The notes: a model not told the origin generated them from the letters alone. 64,000 nt of DNA from Iris pallida (GCA_029216955.1 JANAVB010015600.1:33411734-33475733), one strand, 5' to 3'. Counted from the first letter of the stretch, positions 9,378-22,146 are shown. Made by a program: numbers and translations.

Positions 9378-12300
9378 TGTCACTACCACATTTCTAGCTT
9401 GAGGGTATTTTGGTCATTTTTAAAATTTTGGGAATTATTTGGAATTATTAGTATTAATTATAATTATTAGAATTTTCAGTGATTTTTAGTATAATTAATT
9501 TGGTGCTATTATTGACTTTGACTAGTGGTGACTTATGAGACTGTTCTAGAAGCTAACCTAGGTCAGGACTACTTGGTTAGAGTGTGTAACCCTAACTTGA
9601 CCTAAGTTAGAGATATCCTACTCATTAGAATTTATTAGGAGAAAATGGGAATTTATTTGGCTAGAGAATGGCTTGTGGTTTCACAAGTCATGATTAATGA
9701 CTTAAGCCCAGAGAGGCCCAAAACCCAACACCATGTAAACCCTAACCCTAGCCCAATACCCCTTGGCCGGCCACTTAGGGCTTCCCCCCCATCTATTTAA
9801 TGCCTCCTCAAAGATAGGGCTAGCCTCATTTAGAAAGTTCTCAAGTTGGAAAAAGAGGTAAATCCCCAACTTCAATAATTTCTAGAAAATCCAATTTAAT
9901 TCCTTTTCCATCCAAACCAATTGCAATAGGTTCTAAATTCCTTCTACTTGATGTTTGTGTTGAGAAATTTCAGAGTGTGGACAATTTGAAGGAGTTTTGG
10001 TAGCTTGAGGATCCACTCACATTGGAGCTTTTTTGAGCCATTGCAAACCCTAGGTAAATTTCGAATCCCTTCCATAAATTGCTGTTATTATTGCATATTT
10101 AGGAAGCCCTAGGTCTACCCTAACTGTAGGTATAGCTATCCCTAGGTTTCGTGTCCAATACGTGTCCGTATCGGACACGTATCAGTGGATACGTGTAGGT
10201 GTTCGATGAAATGCCACAGTGGGCATTTCATTACTGTTTTCCAGTTTGGTTTGAATAGGAAATTAGGGTTTAGGCTCGCTTATGGGTTTCTGGTGTTCTG
10301 AGGTCGTTTTGGTGTCGTGTCGGGTCGCGGTGGACACGGGAACACGCGGGGTGCCACGCACGCCCGAGCAGTGTTGCTTCCCCTGCTGCTCGGGGTCGAT
10401 TGCACGCAGCACACGCCACGTGGACACGTGATATTGGACACACGAGTTGGGGCAACCACTGACACGAGGTTGCGTGCACGGGGTGTGCACTGTGCGTGTA
10501 CAGCCTATTATTTTGATTCACTGTTTTAATTCAGTTTTAATAATTTAATTCATGTTTTAACTGCTAAATTAGATCCTATATATGATTAATAATCTATATT
10601 AGTTTGATTACATAGTAGTTTAGGTGGTTTGATATGAGGAATGGAATATTGAATCCGATTGGATAAATTGCATTCGGCTGATACACAGGGACTGATACAT
10701 GGTGTGTTCAGTTTTTCATATGTTAATTCCTATTTTTAATCATGTTTTAAAGTAATGTTTTCAACTGTCAATTACTCCCACATAATTGTTAGTTCATGTT
10801 AATGCAATATTACATTCGACTTTGGCTTTTGTTTGAGAATTGGGATATTGATTTGGGTTGAGCTTTTAATTTGTATACGACTGATACATTGGTTGATTGG
10901 TTCATTCCTATGTATTAACTGAAATGTGAATGCTAGTTCCCTTCATAAAACTGGAGCTGATTTCAATGATTAATTCCTGTTTTCCCACAATTTTCTACCA
11001 GCTCACTGATTCCAGTTTTCTCCATGATACTCACTGTTCATAACATTCACTGATTTTCTTCCCTTCTTAACTGAGCTGAAATCGAATGAGTTAATGTGAT
11101 CCCCATACATTGTATTGTAGTTTCAGTGATTAAATGGTGGAATGGGGGAAATGGTTATCTAGTAACTGGAATTGAAATTAATGTAACTGTCAATCCATTC
11201 ATTCCTATTTTTTCCTTTGTTTCACACATACAGTAACAATGATTCCCTGTTTCCCTTGGCATATGTACACTGTTTTGCATTGATTTCCATTTTATTTTAC
11301 ACTGTCATTCCCTGTTTTCCTATTGCCCATATACATTGTTAGCTCACTGTTTGCAGTTGACAGTGTACCCTTCACTGATTTCAGGATATCACACAATGTA
11401 TACACTGATTTCAGGAACACCCCCACACCCTCATGTCATGTCTCACACACAAGTGTTTCACACACACACACAAGTAGCTATTTCACTTTGCCTAACACCA
11501 CACAGTTTTGGTGTTGCCATGTTTTCCCATTTCCCTCACACACTCAAAATTATATCAATGTATCACTACATTGTCCTGTATCACTCACTGTTTCCTGTTT
11601 CCAGGAACCTCACTGTACACAGGTTCCTACACACTCTCATGTCTTCATTCACATACACATGTACACCATCACATCCCCTTCTCCTTATTCTCTATGTATG
11701 TATATATATGTGTGATGTACATATAGGTAACCTATATGCTAATGTGTATTCTATATTATATTATATAAATGTATGTTAATGAGTGTATTATATATTAGAT
11801 ATATATTGACATGTGTTATGTGATTTATGGGTTGGTTTAGGCATGAGATAGCCTATAGCCTAGGGCTCTTAGCCTATGGGTGGCTTGAATGCCAGTATAG
11901 AGTCTAGAATGGACTTGTATAGCCTTATTAGACCTAGAATAGACTAGTTAGACTAGTATAGACTTGTTTGACTTAGGTTTGACTTGGTTGACCTAGTTTG
12001 ACTTCAAGAGTTGACTTTGGTCTAGATTGACCTAGATTCATGTAGAATGCATTGACTTGCGTCTTATTATCATTTTAGACTCATAGTGACTTATACTGTT
12101 CTATAGGAGACAGACACCACTCCTCGGACAGTAGATATTCTTTAGATTCTCAGGATACAGGCGAGTACATTCTCTGATCATTTCATATCCTGTATTAGGA
12201 GTATATTTCCTGCTTTAGATTACTTTATATGATGATGACACGTTGGAAACACGAATTAGTACTATATGGATCTTGTCGTGCGATGTTATCCCCTTAGCGG

Positions 12301-13188
12301 ATACATCGGGTATTTCGTGTTCGTGTACTTTATCGTGAGCATCGTGTACTCCGTGTATTCGTGACATTCATGTACGAAACGTATAAAATCGTATATAATC
12401 ATGTATTCACATGACCTTCGTGTACAATAACATAACTTGGCTAGATCCTTGTGTATTGATTGGGACGGGGGAGTAGAAGTGGTTATGTAATTAATCCAGT
12501 AGATTACTCGTGTACAAACCTCATTAGATTACTCGTGTACAACATCGTGCCGTTTACATAACCATCTTGTCCTCTGAATTACTAGTCACTGTTAGTTCTC
12601 TATATATTGTAGCTATTTATTTACAGTCTTCCTTTTTTTATCATATTATTTCTTCAGTTTTCTGTATCTTACTCTCTAGCATGATTATATATTCTGACCT
12701 GCTATGATTTGTTGAGATGTACTATGCTCGCTCCTGTCCTGACTGGACCTGTTAAAATATTACAGAGGACGAGGCTGAGGCATTCTGCCCTACCTACTAC
12801 GGTGCTACACTAGACGAGTACTTGGACCAGCAGCAGGACCCACTAGCTATGGATGACACTCCCCTAGATTAGGATGTCTTTACTTTTCATGGATTACTGT
12901 ATATGGATTCTGAGATATTTTGGGATATGTACTTATTTAGACACTTAGAATTCTGGATTGTATCTCTGTGTTTTCATTCTGGATATTTATCTATCTATCT
13001 TTATCCTGTTCTACCTTAGTTGTGATTGAGACTGTATCTGCTATGTCACCTCCATTCGGAGAGTATATATACAGGTACCTTTATATTGTTTAGATGTTGA
13101 CCTAGGACAGCGTTCTACCGCCGACACTGCGGCGTAGGCTGGACGTACCCACGTCTCGTGCCCTTACTCTAGGGTGCGGGTCGTGACA
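9378..13188 (+). repeat. 5' LTR of Gypsy-1 (3.8 kb)
   Basis: TG...CA termini. A TATA-like CTATTTAA lies at 9793-9800 and a conserved palindrome, ACGTGTCCGTATCGGACACGT, around 10160-10185. A TTGAC-rich cluster spans 11940-12060, and the last 80 bp of the LTR are conserved with Gypsy-2. The many small open frames inside (for example at 10.3-10.5 and 11.3-11.8 kb) have no domain and are not genes. Confidence 0.85.
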
Positions 13189-13435
13189 CGTTTTTAGTGG
13201 TGGCCCATGCAGGTCTAGGTTGGAAATATAGTGGTATTCGAACTAGAATATCGCTGCAGCCTGCAGTAGAAATTAGTATTTTTTTGAAGGTACTCAATCA
13301 CACTAGGAAAAACTCTGTATCAGATTCTGTATATCTATTTTGCTGCTTATTGTCTTCCTTTGAATTTTAAACTGTCCTCCTTTGATATTTTGACTCATTC
13401 TTAGTAATTGTTTCTTGTTGATCTGTGTCTCCAGG

Positions 13436-13814
13436 ATGGTTGAGACGAGATCGTATCGCCCCGGGACGTGAGACGCTGGAGAGGGGCCTGCCATCTCTCG
13501 TATCCAGCAGCCAGCTCCCGGTACCGCAGGGCCAGTACAGCCCTCAGGAGTCGGTGTCTCTGCAGCTTTTGAAGGAGCACCTCCACCAGCCAGGAGGCAG
13601 AGCCCTGTGATTCTCGAGATCCTTCCACCGCAGCAGCCTCCGCCTGCAGGGATGGTAGATGCTGCACATCTCTTCTCCTTCGTGGAGAGGATTCTGGAGT
13701 CCCACCAACAGCAGCAGCAGAGGCATACTGCCGATTTTTACCAGGGGATAAACGAGGCGCACCAGCTGGTTCGTACTACTGTAGAGTTGGTTACTGCTCA
13801 GGAGACCCAGTAGC
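13436..13814 (+). pseudogene. Gypsy-1 gag, 5' fragment
   Basis: Begins MVETRSYRPGT and is closely parallel to the gag start of Gypsy-2 (MVETRSQHLGPSD). The shared middle reads PAGMVDAAHLFSFVERILES here and PSGLVDAAQIFAYFQHFLEM there. A TGA stop occurs at codon 12, and a TAG (13811-13813) ends the frame just before the LARD-1 insertion at 13815. Only the N-terminal region remains; the capsid-like core and everything downstream are gone. Confidence 0.8.
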
Positions 13815-15834
13815 TGTCACGCCCCGCTCCCGTAGGAGCGATCGTCCTCGCTAAGGCGTGATGCCGCACGGGCCTAGGTTGCGTCCGTGCAAGGTCAAGT
13901 CCAGAAACGGCCGATTTGAGCTAGGCCACAGAGTCGCACAGAGTGTCCCCATTTGCAGCGGAAAGTAAACGAACACAAGTTGAAGAAAATTCAAACTCTT
14001 TATTGATATTCAAGAAGTTTACAAGCGGCGCTAGGCCGAGTTTACAAGTCGCTCAAGCTCTCTCTCCCTGAAACATAAAAGGCGTGCCAAGTGGCTTACA
14101 AGATGGAATGATTCATGGCGATGTTCCGATACATTATGTCCTGTATATGGTGCTCCAGCTTCTTGCAACGCTCCAAGGCTCCAGAGATAGCTCCGCACCT
14201 TAGCACGTTCGAGGAAAGCTCTGGACCCGCCGACGTTTCATGCTTCCTGCAAGCAGACTGTAGGGTTATCAGTACGTTGTTATGCACTGGTGGGGAGGCT
14301 AGCTCGCCCATAATGCTATCATTACCAAACATGTTCTATTTACTTTTGTGTACCGTCTATCATTCATTGTCTTTCTAATCTTGCCTTAGGATCAGTTTCA
14401 TGGCATATTTCATAGCCTATCTCGTGTTGCCAATTTCAAGTGTCGCATGGAAATACATACATGACTTACCCATACTTACCGTCCGGCCTTTCCTGTTCAA
14501 TGTAAACCAAGTTAGTCAACAATTCATATATTTCAACTTAACATGATTCACGTAAACATTCAGTACCAAGGGCGTGTTCCTGCCTTAGAATCTAACGCAT
14601 CGTAGGCGTATTCTCTAAATCATTTGCACGAAGTACTCTTGGTCATTTGGTGTGTTACATTTCAAGCCTATTCAGAAGGTGCTTTGTTTAATTCACTTAG
14701 ACTACTTTGATTTTAATGCAAGGACTTGCACGTGGATTGCCACCAGCAAGGTCCACCTAATCTATAGCACCGGTCGCTGGCATGTCAGCCATTTTGGACA
14801 TTTTCCCCTGTGGCATTCTCATCTATCAAGCGTGATGGCTGGTACACCTTGATAGACTATTGAATAATCGGCCCTACGTTTGGTTATGTGCCCAAGCCCG
14901 TACATTCTGTCCGCCCGTAGGCCATGATTCCGCCTAGGCCGGCCACGAAAACGTCGTTCGTTGCCCATGGAATTCCTTTTCACTCGTACATGAGCCGTCC
15001 ACGACTATTTCGCATTTTATTGTCATTTTAACTTAACGGCTGTCTCCGAGTCGTAGGCTAACCCTTAGCCATAATGCGTTATCGACCAGGTTAGCGTCCG
15101 TGCAGCGCGGGTAGCGAGCCCCGCTGCTACGTGCCCGTCATACCTGTCGCTAACCATTTCTTTCTTTCTTATCTTTTCTTCATTCTTTCTTTCACTTGTC
15201 CGTTCATTGATTCATTCACATATTCATTCATTCTTTCATTCATACATTATGCAACTTTCCGTGCGGGAGTCGCCTTGGCGACCCATCGGTCCCATAATCT
15301 TTCAATATTGCTAAACTCTACTCGGAACGACTATGTTGATAGTCTTCCTGTTTTATTGTTGTAAACCATTCATTGTTTCATTTTTGGACGTATGAGGGAC
15401 TTGAACGTAAGCGTGTGCCTTAGCACGAGCATGGAGCGCGGTGCGAGAGTTCACATTTTTCCAAGATCCTTTCCATATTCTATACAAACATACAAGATGG
15501 GATTATTCCCTTAGCTAGGTGCGTTGAGTCATTTATTAGCATGCACGGTGTTATCGCCTAGCGATTCTCGTGATAGTGTCCGTATTGTTATGTGTCTAGG
15601 CTAAGCAAAGACGGGTTCATCGGAGCCACCCACCTTAGCGATGTTCGCATCGGCCGAGCGATACTCCGAGCGCACCTTTGAAAGTCTAAGTCTGGATTCA
15701 TCTTGACGGGCCAATGTAAGTCTTGTATCGATTCTTTATCAGGTCGATGCCAACTCTTCGGGTCGACGGCTCGTTCGAGTCGTTGCACTTGCCGTTTGAA
15801 TCGGCGTTCCGCTAGGGCGGAGCGGGTCATTACA
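13815..15834 (-). repeat. 3' LTR of LARD-1 (2.0 kb)
   Basis: Runs TGTCACGCC to CATTACA on the plus strand. It is near-identical to 18767-20124 over the shared length, for example ACAAGATGGAATGATTCATG against ACAAGATAGAATAATTCATG. Its inner border continues as TAATACACCACTC, matched at the same place in LARD-2 (TAATATACCACTC). Confidence 0.8.
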
Positions 15835-18766
15835 TAATACACCACTCAAAACAAGTCTCGTCCTCGAGACTTCCTGAGTGCAGGTCATCCTATCGTTTCC
15901 TAACTTATGTCGTGTGCGTATCGTAGACAATTCCTATCGACTGGCTTTATTGCTCGATGGCATCGAACTATACTCGATACATTTCCAAGTTTCGTGTCTG
16001 CATACGTTTGGTCGATTTTATTGAATAACTTTTCATTCATTTTAGAGTTGATGGTACTTATTCAATTCAAGCATTTTTTCCGACTTGGTTGCTATTTCGA
16101 CGTGTCATGGGACTGAAATGGTTGCACGAGGCACGTTATAATTCGTCAAATACGAAAGTCGTAGGCTGAGGCAAACTCACTCATTCGTTCATGCACATCT
16201 CAACGCCCACTTACAGCTGCATCCGAGTTCATCATATCGCTGAGTTTGGATCGTGCACGCATTCAAGGCGTCCCCCGAATACGTACATTTCAACCAAGCT
16301 TAGCGACTAGCGAAGTTGGATAAGCTACTCGTGATAGTTTCGATTTGCCGATCGTTTTGCTAACTTCGATTTAAAACCGAACTCATGTGTGTATCACATA
16401 TCGTTTATCTCGGTCCTCGAGATTATTCGATTCGCTTCTCAAGCGCTCTTGTTAATGAAATCAATACGATTTCTTCTTAGCGGGGTCGACCAAGTCTAAG
16501 TAGTTTTCGTTCGATTCAAGGCCAAGTATTGCACCATCCTCGAGTATATCTTCCTATCAATGATTCATTTTGTTATCCCAACTTTAGTTGCGCATCATTC
16601 ATTCCTATCATTCCTTTCATTTGGGGCCAATCTTGTCGTCGTTCACGCACACTCCCAGTTAACCCGTCCTACTCTAAGTTTTGTTGCCCAAAGTCTATCG
16701 TCCGTCCAGACGATACCGTAAACCACACAGGTTCAATCACTCGGCATAGGGTCGTCCACCTATCCGCTAGGTCATCTCACCAGGTCATAGTTACAAGTCA
16801 AGTTCTCGGCTCATCGTGTAAGGTCGTTGCACGACGCTCGCCCCAAATCCTATGGTCAAACCATTTGTTCGCTTGTACGGAAGTTTCTACCCAAGTTCGT
16901 TTCACTCAAATTTCTAAACATCAAGCAGTGTTCCTCCTATTCGCATCAACACATTCTTCGCTCCAAGTTCGAGCGCGTTTAGGAAAGTCATCCTATGATA
17001 GGTTATCCTCAACCAAATCCTTGACATGTTAATATCGTGCGCCCGCACTAGCAATTATCGTAGTTTATCTCTTCAAGTATGTTTGATACAATCTACATAT
17101 CCAATTCACGTAGTCGATCACAAGGTCGTCTAGCCTTGCAATATGTCGTGCCCCGATCTTACGCAAGTCTAATTATCCACGACATACATGAATCACCATG
17201 TCAATATTCTCGCAGAATAATCATCTTCATCGGGACGTAACTCTTACGTTGCGTCTAGACTTGCTCATTTTCGATACGCGGATTGGGTCTACTCAATCCT
17301 CAAGTTTTCTCATTCTTCAATCGTAAGTCCTAACAATCCTCGAATTCACCTTCGCTCCAAACCACAAGTCGAAGCAATCAAAATTGCCATGTCATGATAT
17401 TTTGAGTTCGACCATTCCCGCTGGACATGAATCACCATGCCAACGCTCACGCGGAACGATCGTCCCAAATCCGACGTGACGTATGTGCGAGGCTGGAGTT
17501 GCGCTCGCGCAAGACAAGATTTTTGTCGTTGTGGTTATCACCGAATTCTTCAAACAATAACTTCTAACACGATCGTCCTTCATCAAATCAGAGTACCCTC
17601 GAGTTATTGTACATCGATCTTTGATACGCCTCAATACCATCGATGATATACATAACCTGACGATCTTTCTTTTGCAACGAATTCCGAGTCGTGCAACTTA
17701 ATTCCTCAATTCACATTGTCTCGTGCTTACTCTTCATTGAGCAACATCCATTCCAATTCCTTAGTCATTCTCGTATCTTAAATCAACGTTTCCTATGCAC
17801 GCTATCTTTCGACCGTGCTATTCCCGATCTCGCCCATGAATAATTCACCTTAACTCAAGTTTCAATCGATTCAACTAAATTCAAAATCACATGCACGATC
17901 TTCTATGTTTCCCCGACCAAGACCTCCATTCGTTTCATGATTCGCACTACGTATTCTTAATTCGTCCGAATGATATCTCGTTTGAGACTCTCGAAGTCGA
18001 AACCAACTAAGAGTTACTCATTCTAAGGCTTCGCGCGATATCATCGCTTGCCGACATGCTCGTTCTACCCGTAATTCCTTTAGTTTTGCTCGAACAATTT
18101 TCTATAACGTCCATACACCACTCAGGATTCGAGCCACTCGATTGGTCGTTGACACTCACTTTTATTCTTCTTCGAACCTATCAAATACACCACTCGGGGT
18201 CAAGTCATTCTACGAATCCTCAAATGATCATTCGATTCCCTTTCGATATGTTCAATCGTGCGTTCGCCCGTTTCTCAAAATCCAAATCAATCTTCCGTGC
18301 ACGCCTAAGCGTTAGTTTGATAGCGTTCCTATCGATATACGCTCTAAGTTTAGCTTCATTCCCGACCGAGCGGTACTTGATATCGCTCGCAACCCGATTG
18401 CACCAAAAGTCGAGGTGCGCGACACGCGGACTAAGTTGTGCCGCATAACCATCCCGTGTGGACTATATTCAAGTTGCACGCTCAATTGCTAATGTCGACG
18501 TAGGACTATTTGGGCACGCACGCGACTTTACTTAGCATGTGTTCTCTATCGAGTCATGTTTAATATCGTTCGGCACAAAGGCCGTCGCCTATCGATCCCG
18601 TTCAACCGAGTACTTGTACGAGCTTTTGAAAATATTAGACTTATTGTATGGAACATCCCAAGGCACAACGAGAGAGAGCGTACACTTCTTTTGTTTCAAC
18701 GAGCTTTCAAAACTGAGAAAATCGAAATGAAGTCCAAGGACGTAAAGCCGTGCTTTGATACCAATC
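15835..18766 (-). other. LARD-1 internal non-coding region
   Basis: No reading frame with retroviral domains on either strand. The segment around 17400-17550 matches LARD-2 around 25895-26030 (ATGAATCACCATGCCAACGC against ATGAATCACCATACCAGCGC). The segment around 18633-18660 matches 27742-27768 (TAGACTTATTGTATGGAACA). Non-coding sequence is therefore conserved between the two elements. Confidence 0.7.
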
Positions 18767-20124
18767 TGTCACGCCCCGCTCTCGTAGGAGCGATCGTCCT
18801 CGCTAAGGCGTGATGCCGCACGGGCCTAGGTTGCGCCGTGCAAGGCCAAGTCCAGAAACGGCCGATTTGAGCTAGGCCACAGAGTCGCACAGAGTGTCCC
18901 TATTTGCAGCGAAAAGTAAACGAACACAAGTTAAAGAAAATTCAAACTCTTTATTGATATTCAAGAAGTTTACAAGCAGCGCTAGGCCGAGTTTATAAGT
19001 CGCTCAAGCTCTCTCTCCCTGAAACATAAAAGGCGTGCCAAGTGGCTTACAAGATAGAATAATTCATGGCGATGTTCCGATACATTATGTCCTGTATATG
19101 GTGCTCCAGCTCCTTACAACGCTCCAAGGCTCCAGAGATAGCTCCGCGCCTTAGCACGTTCGAGAAAAACTCCGCACCTGCCGACGTTTTCTGCTTCCTG
19201 CAAGCAGACTGTGGGGTTATCAGTACATTGTTATGCACTGGTGGGGAGGCTAGTTCGCCCATAATGCTATCATTACCAAATATGTTCTATTTACTTTTGT
19301 GCACCGTCTATCATTCATTGTCTTTCTAATCTTGCCTTAGGATCAGTTTCATGGCATATTTCATAGCCTATCTCGTGTTGCCAATTTCAAGTGTCGCATG
19401 GAAATACATACATGACTTACCCATACTTACCGTCCGGCCTTTCCTATTCAATGTAAACCAAGTTAGTCAACAATTCATATATTTTAACTTAACATGATTC
19501 ACGTAAACATTCAGTACCAAGGGCGTGTTCCTGCCTTAGATTCTAACGCGTCGTAGGCGTATTCTTTAAATCATTTGCACGAAGTACTCTTGGTCATTTG
19601 GTTTGTTACATTTCAAGCCTATTCAGAAGGCACTTTGTTTAATTCACTTAGACTACTTTGATTTCAATGCAAGGACTTGCACGTGGATTGCCACCAGCAA
19701 GGTCTACCTAATCTATATGCACCGGTCGCTGGCATGTCAGCCATTTTGGACATTTTCCCCTGTGGCATTCTCATCTATCAAGCGTGATGGCTGGTACACC
19801 TTGATAGACTATTGAATAACCGGCCCTACGTTTGGTTATGTGCCCAAGCCCGCATATTCTGTCCGCCCGTAGGCCATGATTCCGCCTAGGCCGGCCACGA
19901 AAACGTCGTTCGTTGCCCTTGGAATCCCTTTTCACTCGTGCACGAGCCGTCCACGACCATTTCGTATTTTTTTGTCATTTTAACTTAACGGCTGTCTCCG
20001 AGCCGTAGGCTAACCCTTAGCCATAATGCGTTATCGACCAGGTTGGCGTCCGTGCAGAGCGGGTAGCGAGCCCCGCTGCCACGTGCCCGTCATACCTGTC
20101 GCTAACCATTTCTTTCTTTCTTAT
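18767..20124 (-). repeat. 5' LTR of LARD-1, truncated
   Basis: Parallel to 13815-15170, then switches abruptly at about 20124 to Gypsy-1 LTR sequence (GGTGCTACACTAGATGAG, compare 12800). This marks an internal deletion that fused the two elements. Confidence 0.8.
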
Positions 20125-20529
20125 GGTGCTACACTAGATGAGTGCTTAGACTTGGACCAGCAGCAGGACCCACTAGCTGTGGATGACACTCCCCTAGATT
20201 AGGATGTCTTTACTTTTCATAGATTACTGTATATGGATTCTGAAATATTTTGGGATATGTACTTATTTATTCACTTAGAATTCTGGATTGTATCTCTGTG
20301 TTTTCATTCTGGATATTTATCTATCTATCTATCTATCTTTATCCTGTTCTACCTTAGTTGTGATTGAGACTGTATCTGCTATGTCACCTCCATTCGGAGA
20401 GTATATACTGTACAGGTACCTTTATATTGTTTAGATGTTGACCTAGGACTGCGTTCTACCGCCGATACTGCAGCGTAGGCTGGACGTACCCATGTCTTGT
20501 GCCCTTACTCTAGGGTGCGGGTCGTGACA
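20125..20529 (+). repeat. 3' LTR remnant of Gypsy-1
   Basis: Matches 12797-13188 of the 5' LTR closely, including the terminal GTACCC...GGGTCGTGACA. It carries extra CTAT repeats (four units in place of three near 20322). The right border is followed by the TSD ACCCA. Confidence 0.85.
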
Positions 20530-20534
20530 ACCCA

Positions 20535-21110
20535 GCTTAATCCTGGTATTGTTGGACTCTTCACCAAAAGGCGAGTTCTCCTTCAAAGTTGTCTATGAAC
20601 AATTTCGACCCCAAAATCCTCCTTCGGAGTGGTTTGAATTCATATGGATTAAGGGTGTAGCAGTAAAATAAGACTATGCTTATACAAAATTCTTCACAAC
20701 AGATTGCTTACTTTGGATAGACTCACTCAGTTTGGCATCCAGATACCAAGCCTTATGTCAAGAAGGTAATAAATCTCAAGAGCATTTGTTCTTCTTCTTA
20801 TGTCGTTTCACTTGGAACATTTGGACCATATGGTACTCAAAACGATTTAGTAGGGCTTGTAAAGATGTGACCTTCTGGATACTCTTATTGAGCTAAATCT
20901 TTTCAAGTCTCGAGGCGCTAGTATTCTTCGAAAGGAACGAATTTGCCTACTAGCTGTTGTTTGGCATGTCTGGTGTGAAAGAAACCACACGATTTTTGAG
21001 GGGCTGGTCACGAAGTTGAGTTGTGAGCACACTCTATTTTTTATGTGGCATTTTTTTAAGTATGTAACAGTAACAGTTTCATGCTCCAATAAAATTACAT
21101 TTTCAATATA
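20535..21110 (+). pseudogene. LINE 3' fragment, copy A (zinc-binding RT tail)
   Basis: In broken frames the sequence reads PKGEFSFKVVYEQF, SEWFEFIW, HLFFFLCRFTWNIW and then VVWHVWCERNHTIF. That order fits the zf-RVT region and C-terminal tail of plant L1-type ORF2 proteins. Stops and frameshifts are frequent. The segment up to about 20840 is duplicated at 33841-34137. It ends in AATAAAATTACATTTTC near 21090 without a clear poly-A tail. Confidence 0.65.
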
Positions 21111-21184
21111 TATATTTATTGCACATGTTTTTTGTTTATGTTTTATTTTTCACATTTTAAATATTACTTGGTGACGAATCCATT

Positions 21185-21600
21185 TCAAAATAATATACAA
21201 TTAAATTTATTTTGGGTGGTGAGAGATTACAACTTTGCATGGTGAGGAACAAATGAACCTCCTACTTATTTATAGGGCCACAAAGGCTTACAAGAAACTA
21301 CGTGAACCTTCTGGAATCGACATATTCTAGAAATTATTCCAGGAAACTCTAGAACCTAGATATTTATAGGGGGACTTCTAGAACATATAGAAATCATTAG
21401 TTTTTTGTGAAAAATCCCAAGTCTTCCAAATGAGTCCACCATCTTCTAGAAGGAACTTGAGTCTTCAATAGGATTTCACCATCTTATAGGGAGTTTCGAA
21501 AGCTTCCAGCATAACCCTAGTTCATGGGGAGCTATACAAGTCCGTCTCGGTGGGGTGCAAACTTTTGGACGTGACAAGAGGCTAAGCTATGCTCAAAAAA
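21185..21600 (-). promoter_or_regulatory. Possible reverse-oriented LTR promoter with heat-shock-element-like motifs
   Basis: Read on the minus strand, CTATAAATAAG (about 21267-21277) lies downstream of a perfect three-module heat-shock element pattern. On the plus strand that element is GAACCTTCTGGAA at 21304-21316. Further TTCTAGAA words lie at about 21325, 21384 and 21453. A second TATA-like TATAAATA lies near 21361-21368. No LTR partner or gag-pol is visible, so the element type is unknown. Confidence 0.35.
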
Positions 21601-22140
21601 TATCTATAATTTCATCGTCATTTGGTTTATGGGTTGAGGTCCCGCTCTAAAGTGGTATATATGCTCTCTAATCAATGTTGTATTTTACTCTATTGTTCAA
21701 ATTATGTTTCTATGTTTTATTTCAGTTTTCTTTATTGTCTCAAGATGCCTGCATTAGTACCGTACTAGCCCCGTCCTGTATTTATTCATTTTTTGCCTTT
21801 AATTTGTTATCGTTGTTGCGGTGGTTCGTTGTCATTTTGTTGAGTTTTGATTTCTAGCTTGAGATTCCTTTTTCGTACTTGTTGCTTGTGGTTTTGATCA
21901 TACTAGTTTTATTTGGCCTTATTTACTTATGGAGTCCGAGAATCTGTCATATCTTACGCTGAATGGCTTGCACCCTTATATCAATGGCCCCTAAGCTCAA
22001 GTGGATTTCTCTTATCTACTACTCGTCATGTTTATATATTTTGTGGCATTTAGTCTAGGATAAGTGTTAGTCCAGTATTTTGGTATCATATTTCCTCTGC
22101 CTTCGGTCAGCGTGGTTGTACATGACCTAGACTGATAATA
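21601..22140. other. Spacer, nothing recognised
   Basis: T-rich sequence with no reading frame, domain or inverted repeat that I could support. Confidence 0.5.
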
Positions 22141-22146
22141 CGATCA

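Larger units (their letters stand above)
13815..20124 (-). mobile_element. LARD-1: non-autonomous LTR element, reverse orientation, right side truncated
   Basis: The left LTR is 13815-15834 and the right LTR 18767-20124. Both start TGTCACGCCCCGCTC on the plus strand, so the element reads leftward. Next to the right LTR, GCTTTGATACCA (18752-18763) is the reverse complement of TGGTATCAAAGC, one base from the initiator-Met primer site. The internal 2.9 kb has no gag or pol and only short frames. The right LTR stops about 660 bp early at a direct junction with Gypsy-1 3' LTR sequence. The insertion lies inside Gypsy-1 gag; the missing right end means no TSD can be scored. Confidence 0.8.
9378..20529 (+). 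mobile_element. Ty3/Gypsy retrotransposon 1, nested and deleted
   Basis: A 5' LTR at 9378-13188 starts TGTCACTACCACATT and ends GGGTGCGGGTCGTGACA. A gag fragment follows at 13436-13814, then the inserted LARD-1 (13815-20124), then only the 3' end of the 3' LTR (20125-20529). The outer borders are framed by a 5-bp target-site duplication, ACCCA (9373-9377 and 20530-20534). An unoccupied paralogous site at 33836-33840 confirms the ends. Most of gag-pol and most of the 3' LTR are deleted. It is related to Gypsy-2 at 55.8 kb by LTR ends, internal motifs and gag start. Confidence 0.85.

Noticed and set aside
11323..11779. 130- and 147-codon frames
   Set aside because: They lie inside the Gypsy-1 LTR in a CA/TA-rich stretch, with no domain and not conserved in the Gypsy-2 LTR.
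14096..14378. Frames of 78-87 codons that recur at 19047-19329
   Set aside because: The recurrence comes from the two LARD-1 LTR copies, not from a duplicated gene.
16529..17032. 167-codon plus-strand frame in LARD-1
   Set aside because: Antisense to the element's transcription, with no recognisable domain and not kept as a frame in LARD-2.
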